A stretch of 64,000 nucleotides of DNA from an uncultured Prevotellaceae bacterium. Lineage in GTDB: Bacteria; Bacteroidota; Bacteroidia; Bacteroidales; Bacteroidaceae. The DNA lies in assembly GCA_900320435.1 (NCBI GenBank), contig ONSH01000001.1:1-64000 (forward strand), given 5' to 3'. This document shows positions 32,761 through 42,487 of the stretch, one piece after another. Each line of letters opens with the position of its first letter. Position 1 is the first letter of the stretch. Below the pieces are notes generated by a model. It was not told the DNA's origin. It worked only from the letters and a program-made list of their open reading frames with translations, and searched no databases. The translations under genes were made by a program, and so were the position numbers.

Positions 32761-33318
32761 ATGAAAAAGATTTTTCTCATGCTTCTGCTTTCGGCCGTAG
32801 CATTTGCCGGCTATGCAGAAGGGAAGAAACAGGAGAACCCCAACTTCAAGGCATTCGAGAAGCGCCAGGAGGCCTACATCATCAGCGAGGCCCTGCTGAG
32901 CGAGAGCCAGGCCGAGACCTTCATGCCCATCTACCGTGAATACAAGAAGAGCCTCTTCGCTCTGGGCCGCCAGAAGTTTGAACTGAAGAAGAACAGCCGC
33001 GAGAACTTCGGCGCCGTGCTCTCACAGCTGGCCGAGATCGAGGCCAAAGAGGCACAGACCAAGAAGGAGTTCTACGAGAAGGGCGCCAACGCCATCACCG
33101 CCGAGAAGATGTTCCGCGTGCTCCGGGCCGAAGAGCGCTTCTACCACAACATGATCCGCGGCGGCCACGACAGAGGCAAAGCTCCCCAGCACAGAGGCGG
33201 CCGCAAAGGCGGCGCTAAGCCTCAGACTTCGCCCGACGCCAAAGGCTGTCCATCTCCTCAAGGGAAAGGTCAGCCAAAGAGCGACCGGAAGCCTTCGCAG
33301 CAGCCTCAACGTAATTGA
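32761..33318 (+). CDS. CpxP/Spy-like periplasmic helical protein with basic tail
   Basis: A 185-residue protein: signal peptide about 1-19, then a helical domain rich in charged residues (about 25-128, FKAFEKRQEAYIISEALLSE and LRAEERFYHNMI) similar to Spy/CpxP-type chaperones seen beside ECF sigma genes, and a basic, glycine- and glutamine-rich tail (about 130-185). The last 34 codons or so read antisense to the end of mazG, an overlap of 104 nt, so the tail may result from loss of an earlier stop. Role as an envelope-stress output is inferred from context. Confidence 0.7.
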   Translation: MKKIFLMLLLSAVAFAGYAEGKKQENPNFKAFEKRQEAYIISEALLSESQAETFMPIYREYKKSLFALGRQKFELKKNSRENFGAVLSQLAEIEAKEAQTKKEFYEKGANAITAEKMFRVLRAEERFYHNMIRGGHDRGKAPQHRGGRKGGAKPQTSPDAKGCPSPQGKGQPKSDRKPSQQPQRN

Positions 33319-33997
33319 AGCGCCTGATAAACTTGCGATTGGTTTTCTCCAGGGCGTTGTCCGGATTGATGTGATAGAGCCGGGCTGCATTGATTAAAGA
33401 AAAGAGAAAATCACCGAATTCCTCCGTGCTGTGCTGGACATCGTCTTTGTCCATCTCAGCACGGAGTTCGTTTATCTCCTCGTGCACCTTGTCCCAAACG
33501 TCCTCACGGTGCTCCCAGTCAAAACCCACACCGCGGGCTTTGTCCTGAATGCGGTAAGCCTTGATGATGGAAGGAAGCGCCTCGGGCACGCCGCCAAGCA
33601 CGGTCTTGTTGCCGTCCTTCTCCTTCTGCTTCACCTGCTCCCAGATGACCTTCACCTCGCCGGCCGAAGAGGCCTTCTGCTCGCCGTAGACGTGAGGATG
33701 ACGGAAGATGAGCTTGTCGCACAGCTTGTTACAGACATCGGCGATGTCAAACTCGCCCTGCTCCGAACCGATCTTGGCGTAGAACACCACGTGGAGCAGC
33801 ACGTCGCCCAACTCCTTGCAAATCTCGTGATTGTCCTCACGGATGAGCGCGTCGCAGAGCTCAAAGACCTCCTCTATGGTGTTGGGGCGTAAAGATTCGT
33901 AAGTTTGTTTCCTATCCCAGGGACATTTTTCCCTCAACTCGTCCATGACGTCGAGCAGTCGGCCAAAAGCCGCCATTTTTTCTTCTTTTGTATGCAT
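33215..33997 (-). CDS. mazG: Nucleoside triphosphate pyrophosphohydrolase MazG
   Basis: A 260-residue house-cleaning enzyme that hydrolyses (d)NTPs to monophosphate and pyrophosphate. It has two MazG helical domains: the N-terminal one with [27 protein letters not shown] and the metal-binding [13 protein letters not shown], and the C-terminal one with [15 protein letters not shown]. The C-terminus [13 protein letters not shown] is typical, which supports the stop at 33215 despite the 104-nt overlap with the convergent CpxP-like gene. Its -7 box lies 8 nt before the ATG and shares sequence with the valS promoter. Confidence 0.93.
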   Translation of the reverse strand: MHTKEEKMAAFGRLLDVMDELREKCPWDRKQTYESLRPNTIEEVFELCDALIREDNHEICKELGDVLLHVVFYAKIGSEQGEFDIADVCNKLCDKLIFRHPHVYGEQKASSAGEVKVIWEQVKQKEKDGNKTVLGGVPEALPSIIKAYRIQDKARGVGFDWEHREDVWDKVHEEINELRAEMDKDDVQHSTEEFGDFLFSLINAARLYHINPDNALEKTNRKFIRRFNYVEAAAKASGRSLADLSLEEMDSLWRRAKSEA

Positions 33998-34001
33998 AGC
34001 A

Positions 34002-34033
34002 TTTGCAAAATTACGAATTTTTCCGTAACTTTG
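34002..34033 (+). promoter_or_regulatory. Promoter of valS, overlapping the mazG promoter
   Basis: TTTG (34002-34005), 20-nt spacer, TAACTTTG (34026-34033). The mazG -7 box lies between these two elements on the other strand. Confidence 0.75.
34006..34013 (-). promoter_or_regulatory. -7 box of mazG
   Basis: TAATTTTG on the minus strand, 8 nt before the mazG ATG and inside the spacer of the valS promoter. Confidence 0.55.
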
Positions 34034-34096
34034 CGCGCTGATAGCTGTATTTTATCAGGAAAAAATCATCAGAATTACTACAAAATAACAATACTC

Positions 34097-36754
34097 ATGG
34101 CATTAGCAACCAAATACAGCCCCAACGAGGTTGAAAGCAAATGGTATCAATATTGGCTGGAGCACAAGCTCTTCGCCTCCAAGCCCGACGGACGCGAACC
34201 CTACACCGTCGTCATCCCGCCGCCAAACGTGACCGGCGTGTTGCACATGGGCCACGTACTCAACGAGACCATCCAGGACATCCTGGTGCGCCACGCCCGC
34301 ATGGAGGGCAAGAACGCCTGCTGGGTGCCCGGCACCGACCACGCCTCCATCGCCACCGAAGCCAAGGTGATCAAGCGCCTCAAGGAGCAGGGCATCAACA
34401 AGAGCGACCTCACCCGTGAGGAGTTCCTCAAGCACGCTTGGGCCTGGACGGAAGAGCACGGCGGCATCATCCTCAAGCAGCTGAGACAGCTGGGCTGCTC
34501 ATGCGACTGGGACCGCACCGCCTTCACGATGGACGAAGAGCGCTCGAAGGCCGTCATCTCCGTCTTCTGCGACCTCTACCGCAAAGGTCTCATCTATCGC
34601 GGCCTGCGCATGGTCAACTGGGACCCCGAACGCCAGACGGCGCTCTCGGACGAGGAGGTCATCTACCATGACGAGCACTCGAAGTTCTACTATATGAAAT
34701 ACATGGTGGTTGAGGAGCCCGGCAAATACGCCGTTGTGGCCACCACGCGCCCCGAGACCATCATGGGCGACGTGGCCGTGTGCATCAACCCCAAGGAAGA
34801 GAAGAACCAGTGGCTCAAAGGCAAGCACCTCATCGTGCCCATTGTGGGACGCGTGGTGCCCGTGATTGAAGACCGCTACGTGGAGATCGGATTCGGCACG
34901 GGCTGTCTGAAGGTGACGCCGGCCCACGACGCCAACGACTACATGCTGGGGCAGAAATACAATCTGACCACCTACGACATCTTCACGCCCGACGCTCACA
35001 TCGACCTCAGCGGCATCGAACCCGAACAGCAGGCCAACTGCAAGAAGTATCAGGGTATGGACCGCTTCGACTGCCGCAAGGCAATTGCCGAAGACCTCAT
35101 TGCCGCCGGGCTGATGGACCATGTGGAAGACTACGACAACAAGGTGGGCTACTCCGAGCGCACCAACGTGCCCATCGAGCCGCGCCTCTCGCTGCAGTGG
35201 TTCATCCGCATGCAGCACTTTGCCGACATCGCCCTGCCGCCCGTGATGCAGGACGACATCGTGTTCTATCCCGCAAAATACAAGAACACCTATCGCAACT
35301 GGCTGGAGAACATCAAGGACTGGTGCATCTCACGCCAACTGTGGTGGGGTCATCGCATCCCCGCATACTACGACGCCGACCTGCTCAGGGAGACCGGCCT
35401 GGAGAACTATCCCAACGACAAGATCGTCGTGTCGGAAACGGCGCCCGAGGGCAACTACGTGCAGGACGAAGGCGCTCTTGACACCTGGTTCTCCTCATGG
35501 CTCTGGCCCATCTCGCTCTTCAACGGCATCGCCGAGCCCGACAACGAGGAAATTAAGTACTACTACCCCACCGCCGACCTGGTGACCGGCCCCGACATCA
35601 TCTTCTTCTGGGTGGCCCGCATGATTATGGCTGGCTACGAATATCAGGGCAAGATGCCTTTCAAGCACGTATACTTCACCGGTATCGTGCGCGACAAGCT
35701 CGGCCGCAAGATGTCCAAGAGCCTGGGCAACAGCCCCGACCCGCTCGATCTGATTGCCCGCTACGGCGCCGACGGCGTACGCATGGGCATTCTGCTCTCC
35801 GCCCCTGCCGGCAACGACATCCTCTACGATGACTCCCTCTGCGAGCAGGGCCGCAACTTCTGCAACAAAATCTGGAACTGTTTCCGTTTGGTCAAAGGCT
35901 GGCAGGTTGGTGACGTAGAGCAGACAGGAGCCGCCAAACTGGCCGTCGCATGGTTTGACGCCAAGCTGAAAGAAGCCAACGCCGAGCTCAGCGACCTCTT
36001 CTCGAAGTATCGCCTGAGCGAAGCCCTGATGGTCATCTACAAACTCTTCTGCGACGAGTTCTCCGGGTGGTATTTGGAGATGGTGAAGACCGCCTACGTC
36101 AACGGCGAGATGCAACCCATCGACCGGGATACCTACGGGGCCACCCTGCGTTTCTTCGATGTGCTGCTGAAGATGCTGCATCCCTTCATGCCCTTCATCA
36201 CGGAGGAGCTCTGGCAGGCCTTGGAGGAACGCCAAGCGGGCGAAAGCATCATGCGCGAAAGCCTCAAGCTGGAAGCTCCCACTGCCGATGAGCAGATCGT
36301 CCTCAAGAACGTGGAAGACATCAAACTCGTCATCGGCGGCGTACGCACCGTACGTGCCCAAAAGAACATCGCCCCCAAAGAAAAGCTCTCCCTGCAGGTA
36401 GTGGGCAATGAACTCCGAGGCATTTATGCAGCCACCGTTGAGAAGTTGGCCAATCTGGACGCCATTACCTCCGTCACCGAAAAGGACAGCAGCGCCCAAA
36501 CCTTCCTCGTGGGCACCACCGAATACGCCGTACCTCTGGGCAATCTCATCGACGCCGAAGCCGAAATCAAGAAGGCCGAAGCCGAGATAGAGCGCCTGGA
36601 AGGCTTTAAGGCCGGCATCGGCAAGAAGCTGCAGAACGAACGCTTTGTGCAGAACGCTCCCGCTCAGGTAGTGGAGCTCGAGCGCAAGAAGTTCGCCGAC
36701 GCCGAGAGTAAGATTCAGGCTCTCCGGGAGAGTATTGCGGCGCTGAAAAAATAA
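34097..36754 (+). CDS. valS: Valyl-tRNA synthetase
   Basis: An 885-residue class I aminoacyl-tRNA synthetase that charges tRNA-Val. HIGH motif in [20 protein letters not shown] (about 42-61), the CP1 editing domain (about 200-390), KMSKS in [16 protein letters not shown], the anticodon-binding helical domain and a C-terminal coiled coil of about 60 residues. The ATG at 34097 follows the promoter at 34002-34033; the frame is open further upstream through mazG antisense but has no support there. A ten-codon-class miniature frame lies between valS and the next gene. Confidence 0.97.
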   Translation: MALATKYSPNEVESKWYQYWLEHKLFASKPDGREPYTVVIPPPNVTGVLHMGHVLNETIQDILVRHARMEGKNACWVPGTDHASIATEAKVIKRLKEQGINKSDLTREEFLKHAWAWTEEHGGIILKQLRQLGCSCDWDRTAFTMDEERSKAVISVFCDLYRKGLIYRGLRMVNWDPERQTALSDEEVIYHDEHSKFYYMKYMVVEEPGKYAVVATTRPETIMGDVAVCINPKEEKNQWLKGKHLIVPIVGRVVPVIEDRYVEIGFGTGCLKVTPAHDANDYMLGQKYNLTTYDIFTPDAHIDLSGIEPEQQANCKKYQGMDRFDCRKAIAEDLIAAGLMDHVEDYDNKVGYSERTNVPIEPRLSLQWFIRMQHFADIALPPVMQDDIVFYPAKYKNTYRNWLENIKDWCISRQLWWGHRIPAYYDADLLRETGLENYPNDKIVVSETAPEGNYVQDEGALDTWFSSWLWPISLFNGIAEPDNEEIKYYYPTADLVTGPDIIFFWVARMIMAGYEYQGKMPFKHVYFTGIVRDKLGRKMSKSLGNSPDPLDLIARYGADGVRMGILLSAPAGNDILYDDSLCEQGRNFCNKIWNCFRLVKGWQVGDVEQTGAAKLAVAWFDAKLKEANAELSDLFSKYRLSEALMVIYKLFCDEFSGWYLEMVKTAYVNGEMQPIDRDTYGATLRFFDVLLKMLHPFMPFITEELWQALEERQAGESIMRESLKLEAPTADEQIVLKNVEDIKLVIGGVRTVRAQKNIAPKEKLSLQVVGNELRGIYAATVEKLANLDAITSVTEKDSSAQTFLVGTTEYAVPLGNLIDAEAEIKKAEAEIERLEGFKAGIGKKLQNERFVQNAPAQVVELERKKFADAESKIQALRESIAALKK

Positions 36755-36819
36755 ACCCTTTGTCCTCTGCAATGTCTAAAGTTAAGAAACAAGATAACGA
36801 CGATTAAAACTGAGACACT

Positions 36820-37476
36820 ATGAAAAAGTTATTTGCATTGGCCTTTATGGCCCTCATTGTGAACAGTGCCAACGCCCAGCTCGGCGGACTGCTCAAGAAC
36901 ATGGCTACCAGCGCAGCCTCCTCTGCCGCCACAACCGTAACAGGCAGCAGCGCTGTCGGTGACGTTGTTGCCAACCTGCTCGGCACGGCCACCGTGAGCG
37001 AAAACACCCTGGTCGGCACCTGGACCTATTCCCAGCCTGCCGTCGTGTTTGAAAGCGAAGATGTGCTGAAGAACGTAGCCACAACGGCTATGAGCAGCAA
37101 AGTGGAAAGCACGCTGCAGAGCCAGCTGACGAAGTTCGGCTTCACGCCCGGCAAGATCTCCATCACATTCAAAAAAGACAAAACCGGCAGCCTGACCTAC
37201 AACGCCAACTCGCCCAAGAGCATTCCCTTCATGTGGAGCGTCAACGGGCACGATCTCACGCTTAAACTGGGCGGACAGCTCATCAGTCAGCTTTCTAAGG
37301 AATTCGTGCTGAATGTGAAGATCACAGGCAACACGCTGCAGGTAGCCAGCGACGCCTCTAAGCTCATCGAACTCGTACAGCAGATTGTGGGCAGCAGCAA
37401 TTCCACCCTGTCTGTCGTATCCAGCATGCTGAAGAATATTGACGGTCTCTATCTCGGTCTTAAATATACGAAGTAA
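36820..37476 (+). CDS. DUF4923 family secreted protein
   Basis: A 218-residue exported protein: signal peptide about 1-19 ending in NANA, a serine/alanine/threonine-rich segment, then a beta-rich domain with LVGTWTYSQPAVVFESEDVL (a lipocalin-like opening) and GQLISQLSKEF. It fits DUF4923, a Bacteroidales family of unknown role. It lies 65 nt after valS and 34 nt before the lyase-family gene; whether it is cotranscribed with either is unclear. No catalytic residues can be named. Confidence 0.75.
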   Translation: MKKLFALAFMALIVNSANAQLGGLLKNMATSAASSAATTVTGSSAVGDVVANLLGTATVSENTLVGTWTYSQPAVVFESEDVLKNVATTAMSSKVESTLQSQLTKFGFTPGKISITFKKDKTGSLTYNANSPKSIPFMWSVNGHDLTLKLGGQLISQLSKEFVLNVKITGNTLQVASDASKLIELVQQIVGSSNSTLSVVSSMLKNIDGLYLGLKYTK

Positions 37477-37510
37477 GAGTACGATTTTAATCATCTAAAC
37501 GGTAATCACC

Positions 37511-40360
37511 ATGAGAGCACTGATTTCTCTCATAGTATTAACTCTGGAACTCTCGGCTTATGCGGAGAGTTCTTGGCTTATTGAGAGTGAGGCCAAGGAG
37601 GCCAAAGTAAGTTGGAGCAAAGACTCCGTATGCGACATCAGGGCGCCCAAGGGACTCACCCTGTGGAATAAGACCCTGCTCCGGGGAAATGTATGCATCG
37701 ACTACGAAGCGCGCATCATGAGCGACGACCGGGTGTCCGACCTGAACTGCTTCTGGATGGCAGACAAAGCGCTGTCCGAGGCAAAGAAACGCGGTGGCGT
37801 ATTCGACAAAGCAGCCACCATGTCGCTCTACTATTTCGGCTACGGCGGCAACGGCAACACCACGAGCCGCTTCCGCCGCTACGACGGGCAGCCCCATCCT
37901 GCCATCATCAGAGAATACAAGGACCAGGGACATCTGATCAAACCCGACCACTGGTATCGCATCCATCTGGAAAGCCGCGACGGCCGTGCGCTCTATGTCA
38001 TCGATGGAGACACCATGGTCAACTACGTGGATCTTCATCCTCTCACCCAAGGCTATTTCGGATTTCGGACCACCCAGAGCCATGCGCAGATACGCCGTTT
38101 TCACATCACTCAGCAAGTATCGTCGGTCAAGAAAGCCAAAACTTCAAAGGGCACCGGCAGTCATAGCTTCTCTCTGGCAGAGATGAACTGCATCGGGGAA
38201 ACGCGGCCCGGGATGCCTTTTACTTTCGGCATTCCTTTTACTGCGGGTGAACTGAAAAGCGGAGAACGCGTCACCATCCAAGAAACGGAAACGGACCAAT
38301 GGCCTTTGGCCTACTGGCCGGACGGCAGCATCAAATGGCTGGCCGTGAGCGGATGTCTCCCGGGGAACGTCGCTACGGCCACACAAGAGACCGTTGTTCC
38401 CTCCGTTGTGCTCAACGGACGCCGACAGGAGATAATCTCCGTGCATACAGAACGCGAGGGAAAGTTCTCCAAATGCGTACGCTATGACGGACAGAATTTT
38501 ACCATGAGGATATACTCGTGGAAAGGCTGTCCGGAAGAGAAAGTCGTCTTCACTTCCTTCATTGACGAACAGACGGCACGCGAAGGATTGCACGAACTGA
38601 GCCTGCAGGTCAAGGTGCCTCTGCAGGACCGGATGCACGAGCGTCACGTCTGGTTTGCCCAGGAAAACGGCATACGCGACATGGCCGTCAAACCGCTTAT
38701 CGCACGACGCGTCATCACGCTGGACAGCCTCGGCAATCCCGCCAACGAAAAGAGTCGCACCATCATGGAGGAACTGGCCTCATGGGACGGTTTCCGCCTC
38801 TCACAACTCTCGCCCAACGGCTACAGCATCCGAAAGCGCGCCACCGTAGCCTCACCCTGGATTGGCACCATTGAAGGCCGCCGCGCTCCGGGATTGGTTG
38901 CCGTCAGCGACAAACACCGCAGTGTGTCGGTGCAATTGGAAGATTTCTGGCAGTCCTACCCTTCCACCCTGCAGGTGGAGGGTGCGCGCAGCGACACCGC
39001 CGTCATCTCCGTGGCTCTGTGGAGCCCGGAAGCGGAATCTATGAACTTCGCCCACTACGACACCATACCCCACGGATTGGAAGCTGCCTACGAAGACGTA
39101 CAGCCGGGCATGTCCACTCCGGTAGGGACCGCACGCACCAGCACATTGTGGATCACTTCTCTGTCTGAAAGCAAGCCGTTCATGAAGACGGGGCACGCAA
39201 GCTACACACCGAAACCGGAATATCTGCACTCAAAACGGGCTTTCGGACTATGGTCTCTGGAGAAAGGCAGCGCATACGACAGGGAACTGGACTCACTGAT
39301 GCGCTTTTATGAAAGACAACAGGAAGAGCACGGATGGTACGGATATTTCAACTATGGAGATTTCATGCACACCTACGATGAAAGTCGGGGCGAATGGCGC
39401 TACGATGTCGGCGGATATGCTTGGGACAACACCGAGTTGGGTACACCGGCAATGCTCTGGTATCAATATCTGCGAAGCGGCGATAAGGAAGTCTGGCGGC
39501 TGGCAACACGTATGACACGCCACTGCTCCGAGGTGGACACCTATCATCGGGGGGCACATGCCGGATTGGGCACACGCCACAACGTGCTGCACTGGGGCTG
39601 CGGAGCCAAAGAGGCGCGTATCTCACAGGCATTTTGGAACCGTTTCATGTACTATCTCACGGCAGACGAACGCCTGGGTGACATCATACGCGAAGTACGC
39701 GATGCCGACACGTTGCTCTACACCCTGGATCCACTCCGACTGGCACAGCCGCGCAGCGACCGTTATCCCTGCACCGCTCCGGCACGTCTGCGTATCGGCC
39801 CGGACTGGCTGGCCTACGCTGGCAACTGGTTCACAGAATGGGAACGCACCGGCGACACCCGCTACCGCGACAAGATACTCACCGGCATGAAGAGCATCTC
39901 AGATATGCCCCACGGTCTTTTCTCGGGACCATTGGCTTTAGGCTACGATCCCGCCACCGGAATACTGTCGTGGGAAGGCGACACTGCCGTGCAGCATACC
40001 AACCATCTCTGCACCATTATGGGCGGATTTGAGTTTATGAACGAAATGATGCTCTCCATCGACAACAAAGCCTGGGAACAGGTATGGCTTGACCATGCGG
40101 CTAACTATCGCAGGAAGGCCAAGGAGATCACACACAACAGCTTCCCCTGCCCTCGCCTCGGCCTCTATGCCTTTTGGCAGACCGGCAACCGTGAAAAGCT
40201 CACCGTCGCCAAAGAAGAGATGCGTCGCCATCACCCGTTCGGTACTTTGGGATATCTGTTCCACACCAACAACGCAGCAGCGCCCGGACAAGGCTTCTTC
40301 TTCACCAACGATGCCGCCACCTGGGCTCTTGACGCCATCTTCCTTCAGGAAGTCGAATAA
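37511..40360 (+). CDS. Exo-rhamnogalacturonan-lyase-family protein with N-terminal DUF6250 domain
   Basis: A 949-residue secreted protein: signal peptide about 1-18; a concanavalin-like DUF6250 domain (about 20-205); a RIFT-barrel opening FTFGIPFTAGELKSGERV and WPLAYWPDGSIKWLAV (about 230-275); a central beta-sandwich; and a C-terminal alpha/alpha toroid. This architecture is that of PcRGLX/YetA-like proteins, which include polysaccharide lyase family 26 enzymes acting on rhamnogalacturonan I. The specific substrate is inferred from family. No SusC/SusD or sugar regulator adjoins it, so it is an orphan enzyme relative to typical polysaccharide loci. A bidirectional terminator follows. Confidence 0.78.
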   Translation: MRALISLIVLTLELSAYAESSWLIESEAKEAKVSWSKDSVCDIRAPKGLTLWNKTLLRGNVCIDYEARIMSDDRVSDLNCFWMADKALSEAKKRGGVFDKAATMSLYYFGYGGNGNTTSRFRRYDGQPHPAIIREYKDQGHLIKPDHWYRIHLESRDGRALYVIDGDTMVNYVDLHPLTQGYFGFRTTQSHAQIRRFHITQQVSSVKKAKTSKGTGSHSFSLAEMNCIGETRPGMPFTFGIPFTAGELKSGERVTIQETETDQWPLAYWPDGSIKWLAVSGCLPGNVATATQETVVPSVVLNGRRQEIISVHTEREGKFSKCVRYDGQNFTMRIYSWKGCPEEKVVFTSFIDEQTAREGLHELSLQVKVPLQDRMHERHVWFAQENGIRDMAVKPLIARRVITLDSLGNPANEKSRTIMEELASWDGFRLSQLSPNGYSIRKRATVASPWIGTIEGRRAPGLVAVSDKHRSVSVQLEDFWQSYPSTLQVEGARSDTAVISVALWSPEAESMNFAHYDTIPHGLEAAYEDVQPGMSTPVGTARTSTLWITSLSESKPFMKTGHASYTPKPEYLHSKRAFGLWSLEKGSAYDRELDSLMRFYERQQEEHGWYGYFNYGDFMHTYDESRGEWRYDVGGYAWDNTELGTPAMLWYQYLRSGDKEVWRLATRMTRHCSEVDTYHRGAHAGLGTRHNVLHWGCGAKEARISQAFWNRFMYYLTADERLGDIIREVRDADTLLYTLDPLRLAQPRSDRYPCTAPARLRIGPDWLAYAGNWFTEWERTGDTRYRDKILTGMKSISDMPHGLFSGPLALGYDPATGILSWEGDTAVQHTNHLCTIMGGFEFMNEMMLSIDNKAWEQVWLDHAANYRRKAKEITHNSFPCPRLGLYAFWQTGNREKLTVAKEEMRRHHPFGTLGYLFHTNNAAAPGQGFFFTNDAATWALDAIFLQEVE

Positions 40361-40381
40361 AGATTCAATACATTATTAAAT

Positions 40382-40413
40382 AATAATCCCCGACCGACTG
40401 GCCGGGGATTATT
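40382..40413. terminator. Bidirectional terminator between convergent genes
   Basis: Perfect 11-bp stem (40382-40392 with 40103-equivalent arm 40403-40413) around a 10-nt loop. It serves both the lyase-family gene and the leftward BACON gene, whose stop is at 40444. Confidence 0.85.
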
Positions 40414-40443
40414 TTATGTCCGATTAATGAACTCGTCACGACA

Positions 40444-42312
40444 TCAGTCATTAGGAGGCGTTGTCACCTTCACCTTACAGCTTAAGGTGATGGACGGGAG
40501 TTCGGTGTCGCCGGTGGTGATGATGGCATCAACCGTTGTCTCACCGGCATTCACAGCCCCAATAGTACAGTTGCTGCCTTCTACTGTTGCTACTGCAACA
40601 TCGGGATTGTTAGACTTCCATGCAACGGCCTGAGACGTGAAGTTAACTGCATTCACTGTAAGAATAGCCTCGGAAAGCTCCGGATCGTCAACAACCAGTT
40701 CGACAGCCTCAACCTTAGTCTTCGTCTTGTCGTCCGTATCATACAAAAATGCGTCTGCCACAGTAAGCGCACAAGTCTTCTCCAACGTGGCCACTCTGTA
40801 GCCAGGCTTGAGCGTGATCGTTGCCTTTATCGTGACAGTCTTGCCGCTGGCAGTGGCAGCAACGGCTGTTATCTTGCCATCGGCGTCAACGGTTGCAACC
40901 TCCTCGTCGGATGAAGACCAATCAATGGACTCATACTCAAAGTTAGGCTTGCTGGTCTCATCATCCAGAATGTACAACGGAGAATACTCTTCGTCATAAC
41001 CCAGGAACATCATGCGGGTCGTGCGGCTGATATCGGCACGGGGCTCAAACTGATTTTGGGCAATATTTAAAGTCTTATTGTAGCTTTCGTCACCCTGACA
41101 GGTCACCTTGATTGATCCGTTGCGCTTCTCACCGCAGTTTTTCTCAACCTGGAAGCATATTGCCGTCGTAGAACCGTCCATGCCTTTCTGCAAACTCTCC
41201 TGAGGAATCCAATCCGAATTGTTAGAAGTGATGGAGAAGTCGGCAAAGTTGGTCCAGTACTTCACTTTCCTCTGACTCTCACCGACAACACCGTCGCAGT
41301 CAATACCCGTCACCTCAGTAATCTCTCTGCTCCTAGTTGTCGAGTAGAAAGTGAACATGGGATGACCGGGCTGCTGAATGGTCAAAACGATTTCTTCGTC
41401 ACCGTAAGTCAGAGTAATCGTACCTTCACGAGTGTCAAACTCTTCACTCTCCGCAACATTGTAGCTCAGTTCTTCACGAGCGAATTTCGTGGTGTTCTTG
41501 GTGATCCAGCTTGAACACTCGTCAGCGATTGTCTCGGTGTAGTTGACGTTTTGGTCGATGTAAAAATTAACCGTACCGGCCTCATATGAAGGCAAAACAT
41601 AAGATGCAGCAGAGGGATCGACGCTGTCCACCACACGGAACACATCGGTTTCCAGTTGTTCAACACGAATTGTATCTGTGGTCTCTGACTGAATGTCCTT
41701 CACAATAACTCGGGCGTAACGAGGTTGCTCATTCGTGTTAGCCTGAGCGGTAAGTACCAATTGCTGTTTGTACTCTTCCCCGCTCTCTTGAAGATTATAA
41801 CTCAACCAATCCTCTACGGAGGTGATGATTGTCTCTTCTGAGCCGTTGCGCTGCACATACTCAATGTTGGCTTCCAGCGAGGCATTGGTGTTAATCTTCG
41901 CAATAAAGCTGGTGCGCTTGTTCGTAAACTGATAGTTTTTCTGATAGAACGACACAACGGGTGAGCCCATCTGTATCACCGTGATGACAATTGTCTTATC
42001 ACCGGCTTTAACACGGATAGAACCGGTGCGCGAGGTGTAGCCGGAGAAAAGACTAACCTTAAACATGCCGGTGGTCTCCTTTGCCAAATAAGATTTTTTT
42101 GCTAAATGAATCCAGGAGTCATCCGTTTCTACCGTCCAATCTACTGTCGAACTGACGATAAAATGCTGCCACGATTCTGCCGAAGGGCACATAATAGTGT
42201 AAACATTACCGTTGTCATCACTCAGGAACTTGATATCGCCCTCGTCATCCGAACACGACACCATGAAAGCGCAAACAAGCGCCATCAATGACATCAGAAA
42301 TTTGTTTTTCAT
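40444..42312 (-). CDS. BACON/Ig-like domain surface lipoprotein
   Basis: A 622-residue lipoprotein: signal ending in FMVSC, so Cys20 would be the lipidated residue. It has tandem beta-sandwich domains of the BACON type, recognisable by W-T-V-x-T...W-I and VITVIQMGSP-like ends (about 45-115, 130-235, 245-330, 340-430), then a bacterial Ig-like Big_2 region (about 450-620) with IDWSSSDEEVATVDADGKI and VAWKSNNPDVAVATV. Such proteins bind carbohydrate or mucin in the Bacteroidales or are structural. It has its own -7 box and lies downstream of the TlpA gene. Ligand unknown. Confidence 0.82.
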   Translation of the reverse strand: MKNKFLMSLMALVCAFMVSCSDDEGDIKFLSDDNGNVYTIMCPSAESWQHFIVSSTVDWTVETDDSWIHLAKKSYLAKETTGMFKVSLFSGYTSRTGSIRVKAGDKTIVITVIQMGSPVVSFYQKNYQFTNKRTSFIAKINTNASLEANIEYVQRNGSEETIITSVEDWLSYNLQESGEEYKQQLVLTAQANTNEQPRYARVIVKDIQSETTDTIRVEQLETDVFRVVDSVDPSAASYVLPSYEAGTVNFYIDQNVNYTETIADECSSWITKNTTKFAREELSYNVAESEEFDTREGTITLTYGDEEIVLTIQQPGHPMFTFYSTTRSREITEVTGIDCDGVVGESQRKVKYWTNFADFSITSNNSDWIPQESLQKGMDGSTTAICFQVEKNCGEKRNGSIKVTCQGDESYNKTLNIAQNQFEPRADISRTTRMMFLGYDEEYSPLYILDDETSKPNFEYESIDWSSSDEEVATVDADGKITAVAATASGKTVTIKATITLKPGYRVATLEKTCALTVADAFLYDTDDKTKTKVEAVELVVDDPELSEAILTVNAVNFTSQAVAWKSNNPDVAVATVEGSNCTIGAVNAGETTVDAIITTGDTELPSITLSCKVKVTTPPND

Positions 42313-42358
42313 AGGTAAAATGATATGTTTTTTATGTTATTTTACACTTAACGTCAAG

Positions 42359-42366
42359 CAAAGATA
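42359..42366 (-). promoter_or_regulatory. -7 box of the BACON lipoprotein gene
   Basis: TATCTTTG on the minus strand, 47 nt before the ATG. Confidence 0.6.
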
Positions 42367-42487
42367 ACAATTTTCGCACATACATCTGTCAAAATTTTAA
42401 GAAAAGTTTCACGAAACAGGCGAAAAAAGCAAAAAAATGTTCATTCCCGACTGTACGCACACGTTTTCCTTTGTGTTTGCCTGTCGC

